Positions 1 to 11,546 of a stretch of 64,000 nucleotides of DNA are shown in pieces; within the stretch, counting starts at the first letter, position 1, and each line of letters opens with the position of its first letter. The stretch lies in the NCBI GenBank assembly GCA_943736015.1, contig OX031060.1, forward strand, positions 3,430,001 through 3,494,000, written 5' to 3'. Both the position numbers and the translations under genes were made by a program. The DNA is from Tridacna crocea. Taxonomy: Eukaryota; Mollusca; Bivalvia; Cardiida; Cardiidae. The notes below the pieces were generated by a model, which saw nothing but the letters and a program-made list of their open reading frames with translations, was not told the origin of the DNA and did no database searches.

Positions 1-120
1 GATCTGTTTCTTATGGTATAAAAGAACACGTTTTCTTTTAAATTTCATAATTATTCCGTGATCCCTGCGGGCCTTTTTGGGGGCCAATTCATGACAATAT
101 ACAAGGGTTGGTGCAGGTAA

Positions 121-210
121 CCGATACTCCTATAAGCACTCGTTATAATAATAATGATGATGATGATACTAATAATAATAATAATAATAACTTTATTTCA
201 AGAAGGTAAA
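121..210 (-). mobile_element. 3' tail of an antisense retroelement (ATT/ATC repeat)
   Basis: (ATA)n and (ATG)n repeat joined to actttatttcaagaagg; on the - strand this reads as an element end followed by a short-repeat tail. Element type not identified. Confidence 0.35.
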
Positions 211-443
211 ACATTAAGACATCATTTTTAAGACACAAGAAGCTAAAAAGGTGTCTTTTTTACAATGTTGCCCTCCCTTCGTCTCTCTTCACAAATGGAT
301 ATGATGAGGGATAATCGTTATCTTGTACTGATTGGGGATATTACCCTCAGGCTGCTAGCGCTATACTGACATATGTTTTGGGGAAAGTGTAGGTCAAATA
401 TGCAGTCTGATCTGGGATCAACTCTGCGTATTGAACCACAAAA

Positions 444-725
444 GCCGAGCCCCGGTAGCTCATGCAGGGGGACACAGGTTCGGTCCCTAGCTCGGCCGAT
501 TTCTTTACGAGGATTGATGCTTGTCATTGCGACAGGATTCATGTCTTTCTCATCACAGATCATTGTTTTGACAATAGCTTTGTGAGAAAGCAGCCAGTGA
601 CTTGGAAAGAATATTGTGCGGAGCACTGGTTAAAGAAACTCTGGGAAAGCATGTATAAGTGCATTGGCTGCCGTGATAAGACTGACATAATGTTGAAATC
701 CGCGTTAAACACCATACAATCAGTC
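444..725 (+). mobile_element. tRNA-derived SINE
   Basis: Begins with a tRNA-like head: A-box-like ggtagctcatgc at 454-465 and B box ggttcggtccc at 478-488. Then comes the body gaaagcagccagtg and a tail caccatacaatcagtcaatg. The same body recurs at 15774, 30918, 44494, 58667 and 61230. Confidence 0.75.
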
Positions 726-743
726 AATGAACTCCAAAATGGT

Positions 744-967
744 TCCCATTACCAGACGACAAAATTCTAGCCTTGTCAAAATTGAAGCATTTGCAGACGA
801 CAATTTCAGTCTGGCTCAAATGGTGTAATTTCCATTTGATAGAGTAGAAAACATTGTGGGAAAAGGAGAAAATGCTGGTTACCAGCATTTTCTCCTTTTC
901 CCACAATGTTTTCAAAAGGTTTCTTCCTTACGGCCGTCAAAAGTCTCCATTGTGTGGTAAAGGGCTA
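744..967. mobile_element. Foldback F1
   Basis: Whole copy. Left arm accagacgacaaaattctag, perfect core palindrome at 847-912 (TGGGAAAAGGAGAAAATGCT and its complement), right arm ending gtgtggtaaagggctaa. It lies in the first intron of the P-loop exon on the - strand. Confidence 0.9.
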
Positions 968-1110
968 AATACTGTACGTTTATTCATGTACCAATGCATC
1001 TCACGCTGTCTCTTGAATAAAAGACTTTTTCTTCTATCTGTTAATCTGTATTCACTTATCCTATGTTATCTGCTTCGTAATAAACTGAGATTATTTAAAC
1101 AAATACGTAC

Positions 1111-1177
1111 CTGTTTTACCAACGCCAGAACTACCGTATATAACTATTTTAGCGCCCGTAAATCTCTTTTGTGACAT
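1111..1177 (-). CDS. Likely first exon of a P-loop protein (Ras-like GTPase?)
   Basis: On the - strand an ATG opens MSQKRFTGAKIVIYGSSGVG then KT, followed at once by a good donor, GTACGT. The hydrophobic strand KIVIY before GSSGVGKT is the beta-1/P-loop arrangement of Ras-superfamily GTPases (G1 box GxxxxGKS/T), and an intron just after GKT is common in that family. Other P-loop families (NACHT or NB-ARC type ATPases) are possible. The gene would run leftward; no second exon was recognised in 1-1110, which holds a foldback and a SINE, so the rest is probably outside the window. Only 22 codons support this. Confidence 0.5.
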
Positions 1178-1562
1178 TTTACGTCCACTAAAAACACCAT
1201 ACTAAACATAATAATCCATTGAATTCAATAATAACAGCCCAACTCTTTCAGTTGGCTCCAAACGCTGTAATGCAACAGAAATGCGCCTCTTGTATTGACT
1301 TACTTTCTTCTAACCGTTCATTATTTCTGATTTAAGTGTTTATTATTTTTATTTCTGCCAGCAACATTTTTATCCAGGTAGGAATCAGAGACTGATAGAC
1401 TCAACAATGGTTTACGCGAGTCGTAAGAAATAGATAGACACAGAGAATACAACCTAACGCTTACAGTTCCCAAATGTATAATAATAGAAGTGTTCTGTCG
1501 ATGTTTAAAAGCAAAATATTGTAATGACAAGACTCTTTTTATCATATTGAATTACAAAATAC

Positions 1563-1629
1563 TGGACAGTGTAGATCAAAGATCAGACTGCACTTTATGT
1601 GCAGTCTGATCTTCATCTACATCGTCCAC
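1563..1629. repeat. Micro-foldback (GATCAGACTGCAC family)
   Basis: gtagatcaaagatcagactg faces cagtctgatcttcatctac; the stem is about 28 bases. One of about 13 copies in the window. Confidence 0.9.
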
Positions 1630-1780
1630 AAATAACTTTATTCATAATTGGTAGCGTAAGAGTACACCCTTATGCCTACAAAGGAACAACTTTAAGCATC
1701 TTCGACTGCAGATAAATACTTCTACTGAAAACAAACATGTCCTTTTAGTCATACGATGAATGAAGTGGTGAAATATGGAA

Positions 1781-1832
1781 ATCTAAGATCATACTCCTCG
1801 TTCTGTGCAGTCTGTTCTCGATCGACATTGAC
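1781..1832. repeat. Micro-foldback, decayed
   Basis: taagatcatactcctcgttc, then gtgcagtctgttctcgatcg. Confidence 0.6.
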
Positions 1833-1924
1833 CTGAAAATTAACGATGCCTCTGGCGCCCGTAAGGATGATATGTTTTGATTGGAAGAAATAGTTCCATC
1901 TTACAACTTACCTGGATTACATCG

Positions 1925-2110
1925 CAACAGTGCTGAGTATATGCAAGATTACACCAGGATCGGACCGGTTCGAGAAAATTGCAAGGTTACAACTGCGAAA
2001 CAATACTGAGAATACGCAAAGTTACATCAAGATCGGACCAGTTCGAGGAAAAGTCATTTATTTGGTGTTAGTTATTAAACGAAACAATGCTGAGAATCAA
2101 AATCGAAATA
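1925..2110 (+). repeat. Imperfect direct repeat, ~75-83-base units
   Basis: ctgagtatatgcaagattac, ctgagaatacgcaaagttac and a partial ctgagaatcaaaatcg; the first two are each followed by gatcggacc and gttcgag. It makes a short open frame without known similarity. Confidence 0.6.
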
Positions 2111-2567
2111 GTTCTGGGAATAAGCTGGGAATTACTACCATCGAAACAGCTGGAAATGTGGAAGGTAGCAGCAACATCAAAACAGTGCTATCTGTTATTA
2201 AAGACCCCCTAGCTGCAACTAATAGGTCTCTATCAAACGGTGACACCTAAAATGGCACCTACATCGTCAGTGGAGATTTCAACTTATGTCATACATATCT
2301 TATGTGTTATTCATGGAAAGGACAGACCAAGATCAATCCTAAACTCTGAAGTCTGGTTCTAAACTGACCAACCATGCTTAAGAACATACTCGTAATTAGT
2401 CTCATTCCAGAGTTTTCTAGATTTGAAGTACCACAACTTCTAATAATACTGTGGAAGCATACAGGGGACATCCCATAAAACAACAAAGGTGTTTTTTCTT
2501 CTAAAATGGTACTTTTTAGAGAGTTTCCTATCAACGATAAATTTACCTGTTCCAACAATACAAAATC

Positions 2568-2648
2568 TATCGTCGGTTTACTTCATAATCTCCTAACTAC
2601 AGCTTGTTTCAAGCTGTAGTTATGAGGTTTTGGAAGTAAACCGACGCT
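2568..2648. repeat. Small foldback with 'actacagctt' stem
   Basis: gtcggtttacttc and aactacagcttg at the left return as caagctgtagtt and gaagtaaaccgac. A second copy is at 20243, interrupted by F1. Confidence 0.85.
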
Positions 2649-2828
2649 CTGTCGCAAGGCATAATAAGTTTCCATGATAAAATAACGTTATCACTGCACA
2701 TTTTTTTCTTTTCATTTCCATGAGATGCCATAAGTATTAGTCCAGTCAAATTGTGAGAAGACCCAAAACAAATTGCAACACAAACACTTTTTTCGTTTTC
2801 AACATCCTTAGGGACACCTTTTTAACAT

Positions 2829-3090
2829 ATGTAAAGTAGGACGAAATCGGAGGATATGAAATTTGATTTTTTAAGCTTTTTTGAATTCGTATGAATTTTG
2901 CCATTTTAAATTTTATTACAGCTCATCTCGTAAGTTTTACATGTCATTCCTACTCGATTTTTCCCTTGAAAGTGACAGTAAAACCCACTAGCAACTTGTT
3001 ACAACCTGCCCGCCATGATTTACATATAAGGCAGCATCCCTTCTGTCAATTTAGTTCTACACTGGAGTTGATTTACCCCACCCACCAATA
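2829..3090 (+). repeat. Unclassified dispersed repeat, copy 1
   Basis: aaagtaggacgaaatcggag and gatatgaaatttgatttttt, and about 230 bases later ttgatttaccccacccac. The same blocks occur in inverse order at 6700-6978. Confidence 0.7.
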
Positions 3091-3110
3091 CAAAGGGAGG
3101 GACCACTGTA

Positions 3111-6100
3111 TATATACAGTAAACTAAGGTTGGACAGTCGAAAGTTAATTTACATTTTTATTGTGAATAAATTTTTGTTTGTTGAAATACTGATTAGTTC
3201 TTCAGACCATATTTTCTCTTTAAATTTACAGGAACTTGTCGGTAACACTTTGTGAAGGTACATGTAGAAGACCCGTAATACTTCTAGTGCAGCATGGCAT
3301 AAAATTTCTTGACCGTTGATAAAGACAGATTTGTATAGATATAAAACTTCTGCACATTTTTAACTGACCAGAAATTCCTTTGATGTCTATCTTCAAATTA
3401 TCTGTTGATACTTTTGTTAGTTTCCAGAAAAGGGAGGTAATTATCACATCTCTTTGTAATCAGAATAGAGTGGTTTTAGATTTATAAATGATAATTCCAG
3501 GAAGGACAAAAATGAAAAGGTGGCTCGGTGAAAGTAGTGCAATAATACTCATTTTTAATATTAGTAAATTTTGTAGGATAATAATATAGTGGAAATAGCT
3601 GTTTTCTATTACGGGTCCACTACGTTTTAAGAGGTATAAATTTGTTGTTAAAGAAGCGAGAAGGTAGTTTTGCGGTCCGAATATAATATACCCATTTGAC
3701 TGCCGTTTCACATAATTGTTGCAGGCTAATGATCATGTGACATTCCAACTTGCACTTGCAAATTAGCATGAAAACTAGATTTACAATAAATCATAGGCTA
3801 CGTATCCGTGTAAGACAATACCGCAAGAGACCTCTTTTTTTATTCTTCCTACAAATGGATACGTTAGCAGATACTGTCTTACTCTTTACAGATATTTAGT
3901 ACAGAGTTCCACAGAGATACACTGGGGATATTTCCATTTATGTTGCATATAAAATTATCATCAAAATAATATATAAATCTTTTTAAATTTTAGCATTGTA
4001 TGATAAAAAAAACTTGTAGAAATATGATACGTCATGATTGTCTGTCTTCAGTTCACTCTGTCCTCAGTTCACTTGCAAGATATAACTGGGATCGATAAAA
4101 AATATTAAATATGTTTGTTTCACTGGACTTGTGAATTCTACTCTTCTTCAGGGGCCTAAGTTAAGTGAACCCTACATAGATAACTTAACTTTTCAGGATT
4201 TTCCCCATCATCTCCACCTGCCATTCATGGCGATAATGCAAAAAATTCACCCATTTTGTAACCATTCTGAAATTCCACAGAACACCCCATGATCATTTTG
4301 TCTCTGTTCACAGGACAGAGGGCCGGGGATCTGAACTTGCACTGACGTTACATGTACATAGCATTTTCCTATTTCCAAAGACAGAATGTACATGGCTCAT
4401 GGGCCGTTTCTAATGCCACGGCCACAAATTAGGAACTGCCAACGGACAGTGCGCCTTTATCCGGAATCGGGGCAGAATGGGATTGCACCAGCCCAGCAGC
4501 AGTTGCAAATGAACAAGAACAGCTGAAAATTTTGTCAGTAGACAGAGTTTGTTGGAGGTTAAGGTACAACTTAACAGTTAACGGCAACAACAACAACAGC
4601 AAAACTCACGTCATCCGGGCATCTTTTCAAATAGGCACAGCCTTTTATTTGTTGTCAGGGTATCGGGCGATTTCTGTGAAGGCAGCAGGCAGTAGAAGTC
4701 TTGTCTGACTGGCGCCGCTCGGCTTACATGTAACTAATGAAAGTTGAGATTCCAAATTCTCTATTGTCGGGATTTTGTTTGCATTATAATCATAGGAAAC
4801 ATTCTTTTGAAATGGAGGCTGTGTGGAGCGTTTCTTCAGCAAAGAAGAAACATACTTGTTGTCACAGCAGTTTACATTGAGAAAGCTGGAGAAGTCCACG
4901 AAGAAAGCTCTGTTTAAGTGAAAGCCTTGCTCTAATATGGGAGTCATAAATTGTTCCAAGTCATAACTTCACCTGAAACTGGATAAGATTCTTGAGGTTC
5001 TCGAAAGGTTGGCGCCTGGTTTAAACTGGCCAAGAATCTGCGCTTCTTGGCAAACTATATTCTTACAGCAGTCTTGCCAAGGACTTTACCCTGTCCATCT
5101 TTGCTGGCATTTTTATCATTAGTAGTCGATATAAAACTACTGATAGACTGAAGTAACCTAGATGGTCTTAGTGCAGTTACCTCCTGGTTCACGCACGGAG
5201 ATCAGCTAACACATTCACCATGCGGACGTCATTCGATTGTCAGAAGGTCACCCATCCAAATACCACCTAGCATTCTAAACTGCTTGTTTCCAAACTTGGT
5301 TGAATATTATCCAACGAATCTTTTATTTGTAAACACGCAAGGAAATAATACTGGATCAAACTGCAACCTGTCCAAGTCCATAATTCACTGATATCTATCT
5401 ACTTCATCATCAAAGAACTAGATATGGCTGGTTGTATGATGTCTCTGTCTGAAATTATTACAGCTTTAAGTTTATTTTTGGTAGCACTGTTGCAGATATT
5501 GTCGTACCTCTCTAGACACTCTGCTTTCATCACGTCAGCTTTTATGCAAATGTACTTTAGCATTCATTGCATGGTTTGTAACTTATCAATTAGTCTTTTC
5601 TATATATAAGATACGTCCGAGGCATGTGTCTACTGGTTGGCTAGGAAACATTTTACCATAGTGCACACCTAAATTCAAAAGATGCGGTAGAACCTTAATT
5701 ATTTTCAAAAAGTGCCCGATGTCATTCAGTTATCATGAAAGACCTGCTGGCACTTTTTATCAAGAGTACATTTTGGACAACCCTTGCTTATGGCTTTTGA
5801 ACACATGCATGAGAATATCATTTGCTTAACTTGGAAAGTGAGTCCCTTATCAAGTTTGACAGACACCAATCACAAAATCAGTATTGTGGCTTTTTTGTAA
5901 CTTAAAATGGCAACAAATTGGATAAGAGATTGTTGCTGGAATTCAAAATAAGATAAGAAAAAGAACATTATATGTTTGAATAACGAAACCTTAAAGTTGG
6001 AACTTTGTATGTGTGGGTTACAAATCTAAGTTATAAGACTTACAATCATTGGTTCATATGACAGCTTTGCTTGAATACATCTGTGGGAGTGCATGTATTT

Positions 6101-6694
6101 AACCTTTAATTGACTTAATATGCCCCTGCAGTTGATAGCGGTATGTTACCTTTTATAAAAATGGTGGTTCAAGGTTTGCTTATTTATAGAAAAAGCAATA
6201 GGGTGAGTATAAGACCAGAAAGATGTTGTGAATTTTGTTAATTATCATAGGTTGAATTATTACCTGCATCTTGTCAAAAACATCCTAACACAGTTTTCTA
6301 ACTGTATTAAAACTTAAAACACAATGATTCAAGTTTATTCCTACGTTTTTCGTGGGAGTGTTGTTTGGCAGGACACTTCAGAGCCCAAGCCTATTACTTG
6401 CGAAATACACGAATATGTGAGCTGTCACAGTGGTATGACTGAAACAAAGCTGATTGTTGCATAAAAAGTCATTCAACCAAACACTCAAGTTTATTCATAA
6501 ACAATTTTGTTGTTTCACAGAATCTATGATAAGACCCAGATTCGGCATTCACGATTCCATCACAAACATTGTGCCAGACTTTATCAAATGGCAGCCATTG
6601 AAAGAATGTGCGTAGGCTTTTAATAAGCAATTATTATCATAAAGGGAATGATCATGCACATAGCAGTTCACTTCCCCCCAAAAAATCGACACGG
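3111..6694. other. Intergenic, no gene recognised
   Basis: AT-rich single-copy-looking DNA, free of the foldback elements, which is unusual for this window. The longest open frames (a 104-codon - strand frame at 4645-4959 and short + frames at 5424 and 5700) show no recognisable domain or splice-site pattern. Confidence 0.5.
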
Positions 6695-6699
6695 AAAAT

Positions 6700-6978
6700 C
6701 TAATACAAAAAGTAGTGGGTGGGGTAAGTTGATATTGGCTCTATCATTATTTTAAGTAAAAAACCAGAAAGAAGAAAGAACAATATTTCAAATAAATAGA
6801 AAATTAAACACCAGGGTTATCAGAAAATGTTACATACAATAGAAAGCTCAAAACAGTTCGAATAATGTAAAATTTACACATAAGATACTATTTGTACACA
6901 AAATTGCGGCTGGAGACAAAACGCGCGAAAAAATCGAATTTCATATCTTCCGATTTCGTCCTACTTTTTATATATTGT
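6700..6978 (-). repeat. Unclassified dispersed repeat, copy 2, inverted
   Basis: gtgggtggggtaagttgata, then aaaaaatcgaatttcatatc and ccgatttcgtcctacttttt: the copy at 2829 on the other strand. The middle is diverged. Confidence 0.7.
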
Positions 6979-7378
6979 TTAGGGAGGGTAACCCCTCATA
7001 AAAATCAAAGAATGGCTTGTGTTGCAATTACTTTTGGGTTAAGCCCTTTTTTTCATTATTTTGACTGGACTATATCTGAAATAGCATCGATTGAACATTT
7101 TACTAGAACAGACACATTGTATCAAGGGAAATTTATTTTTATCGGCTAATTAGATGGTGTGAACGCAATTTCTTTTATGCTTTTTCAGTAGTTTATAGAT
7201 ATCTATCAGTAAATTATAACCTTTTTAAGTACCCGGTGAAATTTATAAATCGCCTGCCAGTCTGTAACCTTTTCTCATCTGGATTTCTCATTTTTATCTA
7301 TCTTACTTGTATTAAAATTATCAACTCTCTTTGGAAAATAATTGAATTTTCAGGATTGGAGCTATTCAGTGTTGTCAG
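6979..7378. other. Intergenic, nothing recognised
   Basis: AT-rich, no repeat family or ORF of note. Confidence 0.5.
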
Positions 7379-7608
7379 TTAACCGTTTACTCCATAGATA
7401 CTCATTTTGACGTATCAACAACAGACAGTTTATGTAAACATTGTGGGAAAAGGAGAAATTGCTCGTAACGAGCAATTTCTCCTTTTCCCACAATGTTTTC
7501 AGCACAATCAGATATTTGTATCCTCATTTGTCCATATTTTTGACATCATATCTTTATTTGCTCCTGAAATGGAAGAGCCTCATATTGGCATATCAGGTAA
7601 AGGGTTAA
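7379..7608. mobile_element. Foldback F3
   Basis: TTAA to TTAA. Core stem GGGAAAAGGAGAAATTGCTC; arms differ from F1 (actccatagatactcatttt and atattggcatatcaggtaaa). Confidence 0.9.
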
Positions 7609-8082
7609 TAGCATAAGAGAAATAAGATACTTTTGTTTCGGTGCATGGTCGAAATTTCTTTAAGTCGTTGAAAGAATCTTAGATCGTACAAAAGGAAGGA
7701 TTCTCTATTTCATGTCGAGTAAATCGATTCATGTTAGAAAAGAAATACTTATTGCAAAGGGACGATTGGGATATTGAAATCTCCCTATCTCGACATATAT
7801 CTTCTTTTTTTTTCTGTTATCTGTCTTGTGGTACAACACCATCAACACAGTTTTAACTTTTTCCTCAAACTCTCATTTTCACGAACTTGAGAAATAGAGA
7901 TTCTAGATATATTGTGGAAAAAAAAAAGGAAATGTAAGTATTCAGCATTTTACCCTTTCCTACCATGTTTTCAGTTGTAGGTTCCATGTGAAATCGAAAT
8001 TACAACCTCCGGATAGCCATCACTCTGCATTAATGACAAAAAAGCTACTAGGCCTCGGTAGGGGCTATCATCTACAACCGAT
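7609..8082. other. Intergenic, only a decayed core
   Basis: A very decayed foldback core may lie at 7910-7975 (ttcagcattttaccctttcc). Nothing else seen. Confidence 0.4.
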
Positions 8083-8190
8083 GTAATTATCTCTAAAAGA
8101 ATAGAAAAGATTATGGGAAAAGGAGAAAACGCTGGTACCAGCATTTTCTCCTTTTCCCATAATATTTTCAAAGCCTTTTTCCAAAACAAT
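8083..8190. mobile_element. Foldback F1, core only
   Basis: Palindrome survives with a paired change (ATTATGGG on the left, CCCATAAT on the right); arms are decayed. Confidence 0.7.
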
Positions 8191-8422
8191 TTGCCTAGTT
8201 GCAGTTTGTCTGATATTGTATTTTCTATACATGTATACTCTGCTGATGAACGGCCGTAAATGAATACAGCATGTGCATGACTGTATACCCCCACGGGAAA
8301 TATGGTATAGAGATACCTTTACTGTGAAGGTGGGCTTTTACCCTTCGAGTTCTGTATGGTAAATGACGTTTATTGGGAACATACCGTGCATACGTATAAT
8401 CTTGTTTCTTTTGATGAGGGTA

Positions 8423-8500
8423 CTATATAGAATAGAATAGAATAGTTTTATTATTTCCATTGTGGGCCCCTTAATGGGGTACATAACACATATCAATATA
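8423..8500 (-). mobile_element. 3' tail of an antisense retroelement (TATTC repeat)
   Basis: Three to four gaata units joined to gttttattatttccattgtg. Same architecture as 121-210 and 35683-35720, with a different tail unit. Confidence 0.35.
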
Positions 8501-8608
8501 CAAATTAATATACACTAAATAAAACATAGATATATTAATTATGATAGACCTACATAATCAACGAGCCATCGCTTGACATGACGCAAGAACAGACATGGGT
8601 ACCCAGTA

Positions 8609-8652
8609 AAGATGCAGATCAGCCTATGTATCAGTGCAGTTTGATCTGGCTA
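8609..8652. repeat. Micro-foldback, decayed
   Basis: aaagatgcagatcagcctat, then cagtgcagtttgatctgg. Confidence 0.55.
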
Positions 8653-8878
8653 CTTGCTGTATGAGTAAATTTGATAGCCAGACATTTGTCTACATATATT
8701 TCTCGTCACAATTTTACAATTAGCAAAGCTGAACGAAAATTAAAATACAAGTATCTGTCAGTCTGTCCGTCCGCCTAAATGTACATGTATCTCTAATGTA
8801 GGAATTTTGTATTCTTATAGGTAGAACACATCATCGAAAAATAGAGCTATGTATTTTCGCATTTTTCTCACAATTATT

Positions 8879-9108
8879 TTAACCCTTAACTCCATAGATA
8901 CACATTTCTACACAGTGCTTGTAGGAGCCTGTGGAAAACATTGTGGCAAAAGGTGAAATTGCTCGTAACGAGCAATTTCACCTTTTGTCACAATGTTTTC
9001 TATGCTATCAAAAGGTGTCATATACACATAAGAAACGGCTTCATCCTTGCTGTTATTTATAGGGTCAGTTTGAGATACGTTAGAAATGCCTTATGGGGTA
9101 AAGAGTCA
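8879..9108. mobile_element. Foldback F2
   Basis: Core stem GGCAAAAGGTGAAATTGCTC; arms with ccatagatacacatttctac and gccttatggggtaaagagt. Confidence 0.9.
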
Positions 9109-9239
9109 AAAAGGCTTCCTCCTTGGATTAGCAAAAAAAAAAAATCGGATTATTTGCAACAGGATGAACTGATTTTTTTTTTTTAGTTTGAGTCATTTAC
9201 TAAATAATTCCATGTTTTCTGACCCAGGCAAATAAGCTT

Positions 9240-9312
9240 CGGCAAAAAATGTTAGAAAAAAAGAAATCAGCATTTCATTCTTTTCCCACAATGTTTTCCA
9301 CCACTTCAGTGA
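9240..9312. mobile_element. Foldback core fragment
   Basis: Decayed remains: gaaatcagcatttcattctt then cccacaatgttttcc. Confidence 0.5.
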
Positions 9313-9363
9313 CAGATCCAGTAATTAATCCACTTTGAAAATATCATCTGCAACTGCTTTCAT

Positions 9364-9591
9364 TTAACTCTTTACCAAACCACAAAATTTTAGACTTGTC
9401 CAAATTGAAAGCTTTTGCAGATAACAAATTTAATGTTACTCAAAAAGTGAAGTTGAATTTGGGAGGGTAGAAAACATTGTGGGAAAAGGAGAAAATGCTG
9501 GTTACCAGCATTTTCTCCTTTTCCCTCAGTGTTTTCATAAGGCTTCTTCCTCAGAGTCGTGAAAACCAAGGATTGTTTGGCAAAGGGTTAA
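9364..9591. mobile_element. Foldback F1
   Basis: Whole copy with TTAA at both ends; left arm with gcttttgcagataacaaatt. Confidence 0.9.
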
Positions 9592-9645
9592 ACGAGTCTA
9601 AAACTGTACATACATGTATATATATTCTTTTTAAGTTTCCGTAAT

Positions 9646-9827
9646 TTAACCTTTTACCAAAAATGTTACACAGGTCAAAATTGAAAACACTTGCAGACGA
9701 CAAAATAAACCTAACTCAAAAATTGAAATTTGCTTTCAGCGGCATTTTCTCCTTTTCCCACAAGGATTTCAAAAGGCTAGAGCTGTCTTAGGGTCGTAAA
9801 AACCAGAAATTATTTGTAAAGGGTTAA
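9646..9827. mobile_element. Foldback F1, left half of palindrome lost
   Basis: TTAA ends are present; the core keeps only gcattttctccttttcccac. Confidence 0.85.
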
Positions 9828-9892
9828 CTCTCTTTGAAGCAAATAGTTTTAACCCGACCTCTTCCAACAGCTAGGCCTGACGAAACAATGGG

Positions 9893-9972
9893 ACGGTACC
9901 TTTTCTCACAATGTTTTCAAAAGGCTTCTATCTCAGGGTCGTAAACAGGGATTGTTTGGTAAAGGGTTCACG
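9893..9972. mobile_element. Foldback F1, right end only
   Basis: Right arm from the core outward: cacaatgttttcaaaaggct to tttggtaaagggtt. Confidence 0.75.
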
Positions 9973-10082
9973 AGTCCGACCACCAGTGGTAAAGCCCAAA
10001 CGAGAATTTTGTTCATGGCATAGAGACAAAACTCAAGCCTTTCAAGTTTTAAGTTTTGCTCTACGAAATTTAACATAGTTTG

Positions 10083-10140
10083 ACAGAGCTGATCCAAGAT
10101 CTGACTGCAGTCTGTACATTCTGATCCTGCTTGTTATTCA
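10083..10140. repeat. Micro-foldback, decayed
   Basis: ctgatccaagatctgactgc, then tctgtacattctgatcctgc. Confidence 0.6.
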
Positions 10141-10255
10141 AAGGCTGCAAATACAACAGTAAAGTTGTGAAAGGCATGGTGTGGGTCACGTTCCCTAACA
10201 TGAGGGAAGTGGGGGGGTGTCTAGTAGCCTATCCCTTTATAAAAAAAATCCTAAT

Positions 10256-10492
10256 TTAACTCTTTACCAAACGACAATACTTTAGGTTTGTCCAAATCAA
10301 CAGTATTTGAAGACGATAAAGTAGAAGTTACTGAAAAATTGAAATTTGTTTTGCGAAGGGTAGAAAACATTGTGGGAAAAGGAGGAAATGCTGTTTACCA
10401 GCATTTTCTCCTTTTCCCACACTGTTTTCTTTTTTTTTTTTCTCTCTCTCTCCCTCGGGTTCGTCAAAAGTGTTTGTGTGGTAATGAATTAA
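10256..10492. mobile_element. Foldback F1 with T/CT-rich insertion
   Basis: TTAA to TTAA; a (T)n(CT)n stretch at 10429-10455 interrupts the right arm. Confidence 0.88.
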
Positions 10493-10514
10493 TCGGCACT
10501 AAGGAAGAATACCT

Positions 10515-10685
10515 TTGAAAACACTGAATGAAAAGTAGTAAATGCTCGTAACCAGCCATGCGTTTCCTCTTTTTCAAATATTTTCTTCTACAAAGATCCC
10601 TACAAAATCTATTTAAACCAGTCAAAATTTGCCGTCTGCAAATTCTCTGTATTTGTCTAAACTCTTGTCGTCTGGGAAAAAGTTA
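10515..10685. mobile_element. Foldback F1, decayed
   Basis: Weak core aatgctcgtaaccagccatg and right arm gccgtctgcaaattctctg up to aaaaagttaa. Confidence 0.65.
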
Positions 10686-11220
10686 AGATTATTCTGGCTC
10701 TCACTCCCTACTCCTTGTCTAAGGTGACAATCCCATGCTTGTTATCTTTTAAGACATTGCACAGTAAAGCGAAATGTATTATGAAAGCACGAACTCTAGC
10801 ATCAGTTTGGTAGCCACTTTTTGGCAACTAAACAAGTGTTGTTTTAAGGCGGATCTAAAAAGGGGGGTCTAAAAAGGCGTGGTTATGCAAAACGGAACGA
10901 TACTAATTTACCGTTCAATGATTTGAATACAGCGCTGGATATTCATCGCTGAGCTACCGGGGGCTATTCCAAAGTTCATATATTTCTATATTTGTAACTT
11001 GCACTGCTTTTCTGTGATGTCCCTAGCCCGACTATATGCTTTTTTTTAATTCACTAAAACGCCGCATTTTTTCGCGGAATACACCAACCAGCTTTTAGCT
11101 TGATTGGAGAAATGCACCTTTACTTTACGAAGTTCACATTGCTAATAAAATGAACACGTGACTTGAAATACTATAAATATCATGCATTGAAATGGCCTTA
11201 TTTTACCTGTAGGCTTGCCA
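10686..11220. other. Repeat-poor DNA upstream of ABCC
   Basis: Contains a doubled tctaaaaagg (about 10854 and 10869), an inverted gccgc...gcgg-like block near 11060, gattgg (11101) and CACGTG (11155). Possibly upstream regulatory DNA; no gene. Confidence 0.4.
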
Positions 11221-11307
11221 AAAAAAGGAGGGTTACAAAGTGTTTTGTAGCTGAGCTGCTGATAAAATGACGTTGCAGCAGAAGGCAGCGGGCCGATACA
11301 TAGATCT

Positions 11308-11518
11308 TTAACCCTTTACCAGACGACAAAATTTTACACTGGTCCAAATTCAAAACAAATGTGACTAAAGAATTAAAACTTGTTTAAGGAAGGAAAGAAA
11401 ACATTGTGGGAAAAGCAGAAAATGCTGGTATCCAGCATTTTCTCCTTTTCCCACAGTATTTTCTAAAGGCTTCTTTCTCAGGGTCTTCAAAAGTAGGGAC
11501 TGTCTGGTAATGGGTTAA
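11308..11518. mobile_element. Foldback F1 in the ABCC promoter side
   Basis: TTAA to TTAA, 419 bases before the predicted ATG. Confidence 0.9.
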
Positions 11519-11546
11519 GGACTAGTCTCCAGTCCTCATCAGATCA

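Noticed and set aside
444..500. Functional tRNA gene at the SINE head
   Set aside because: A and B boxes are present, but the cloverleaf is degraded and it continues into the SINE body.
1930..2250. 106-codon + strand ORF
   Set aside because: Arises from an imperfect direct repeat; no similarity recognised and no gene signals.
4645..4959. 104-codon - strand ORF in the foldback-free region
   Set aside because: No recognisable domain, no splice or promoter context, and a length reachable by chance in this DNA.
5714..5790. Peptide MKDLLALFIKSTFWTTLAYG resembling the start of an ABC transmembrane domain
   Set aside because: Only about 20 residues, followed by a stop, without acceptor or donor; similarity is composition of a hydrophobic helix.
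8935..9000. Foldback cores taken as CRISPR-like repeats
   Set aside because: The sequence is a eukaryotic gene region; repeats are dispersed with TTAA ends and no spacers of constant size.
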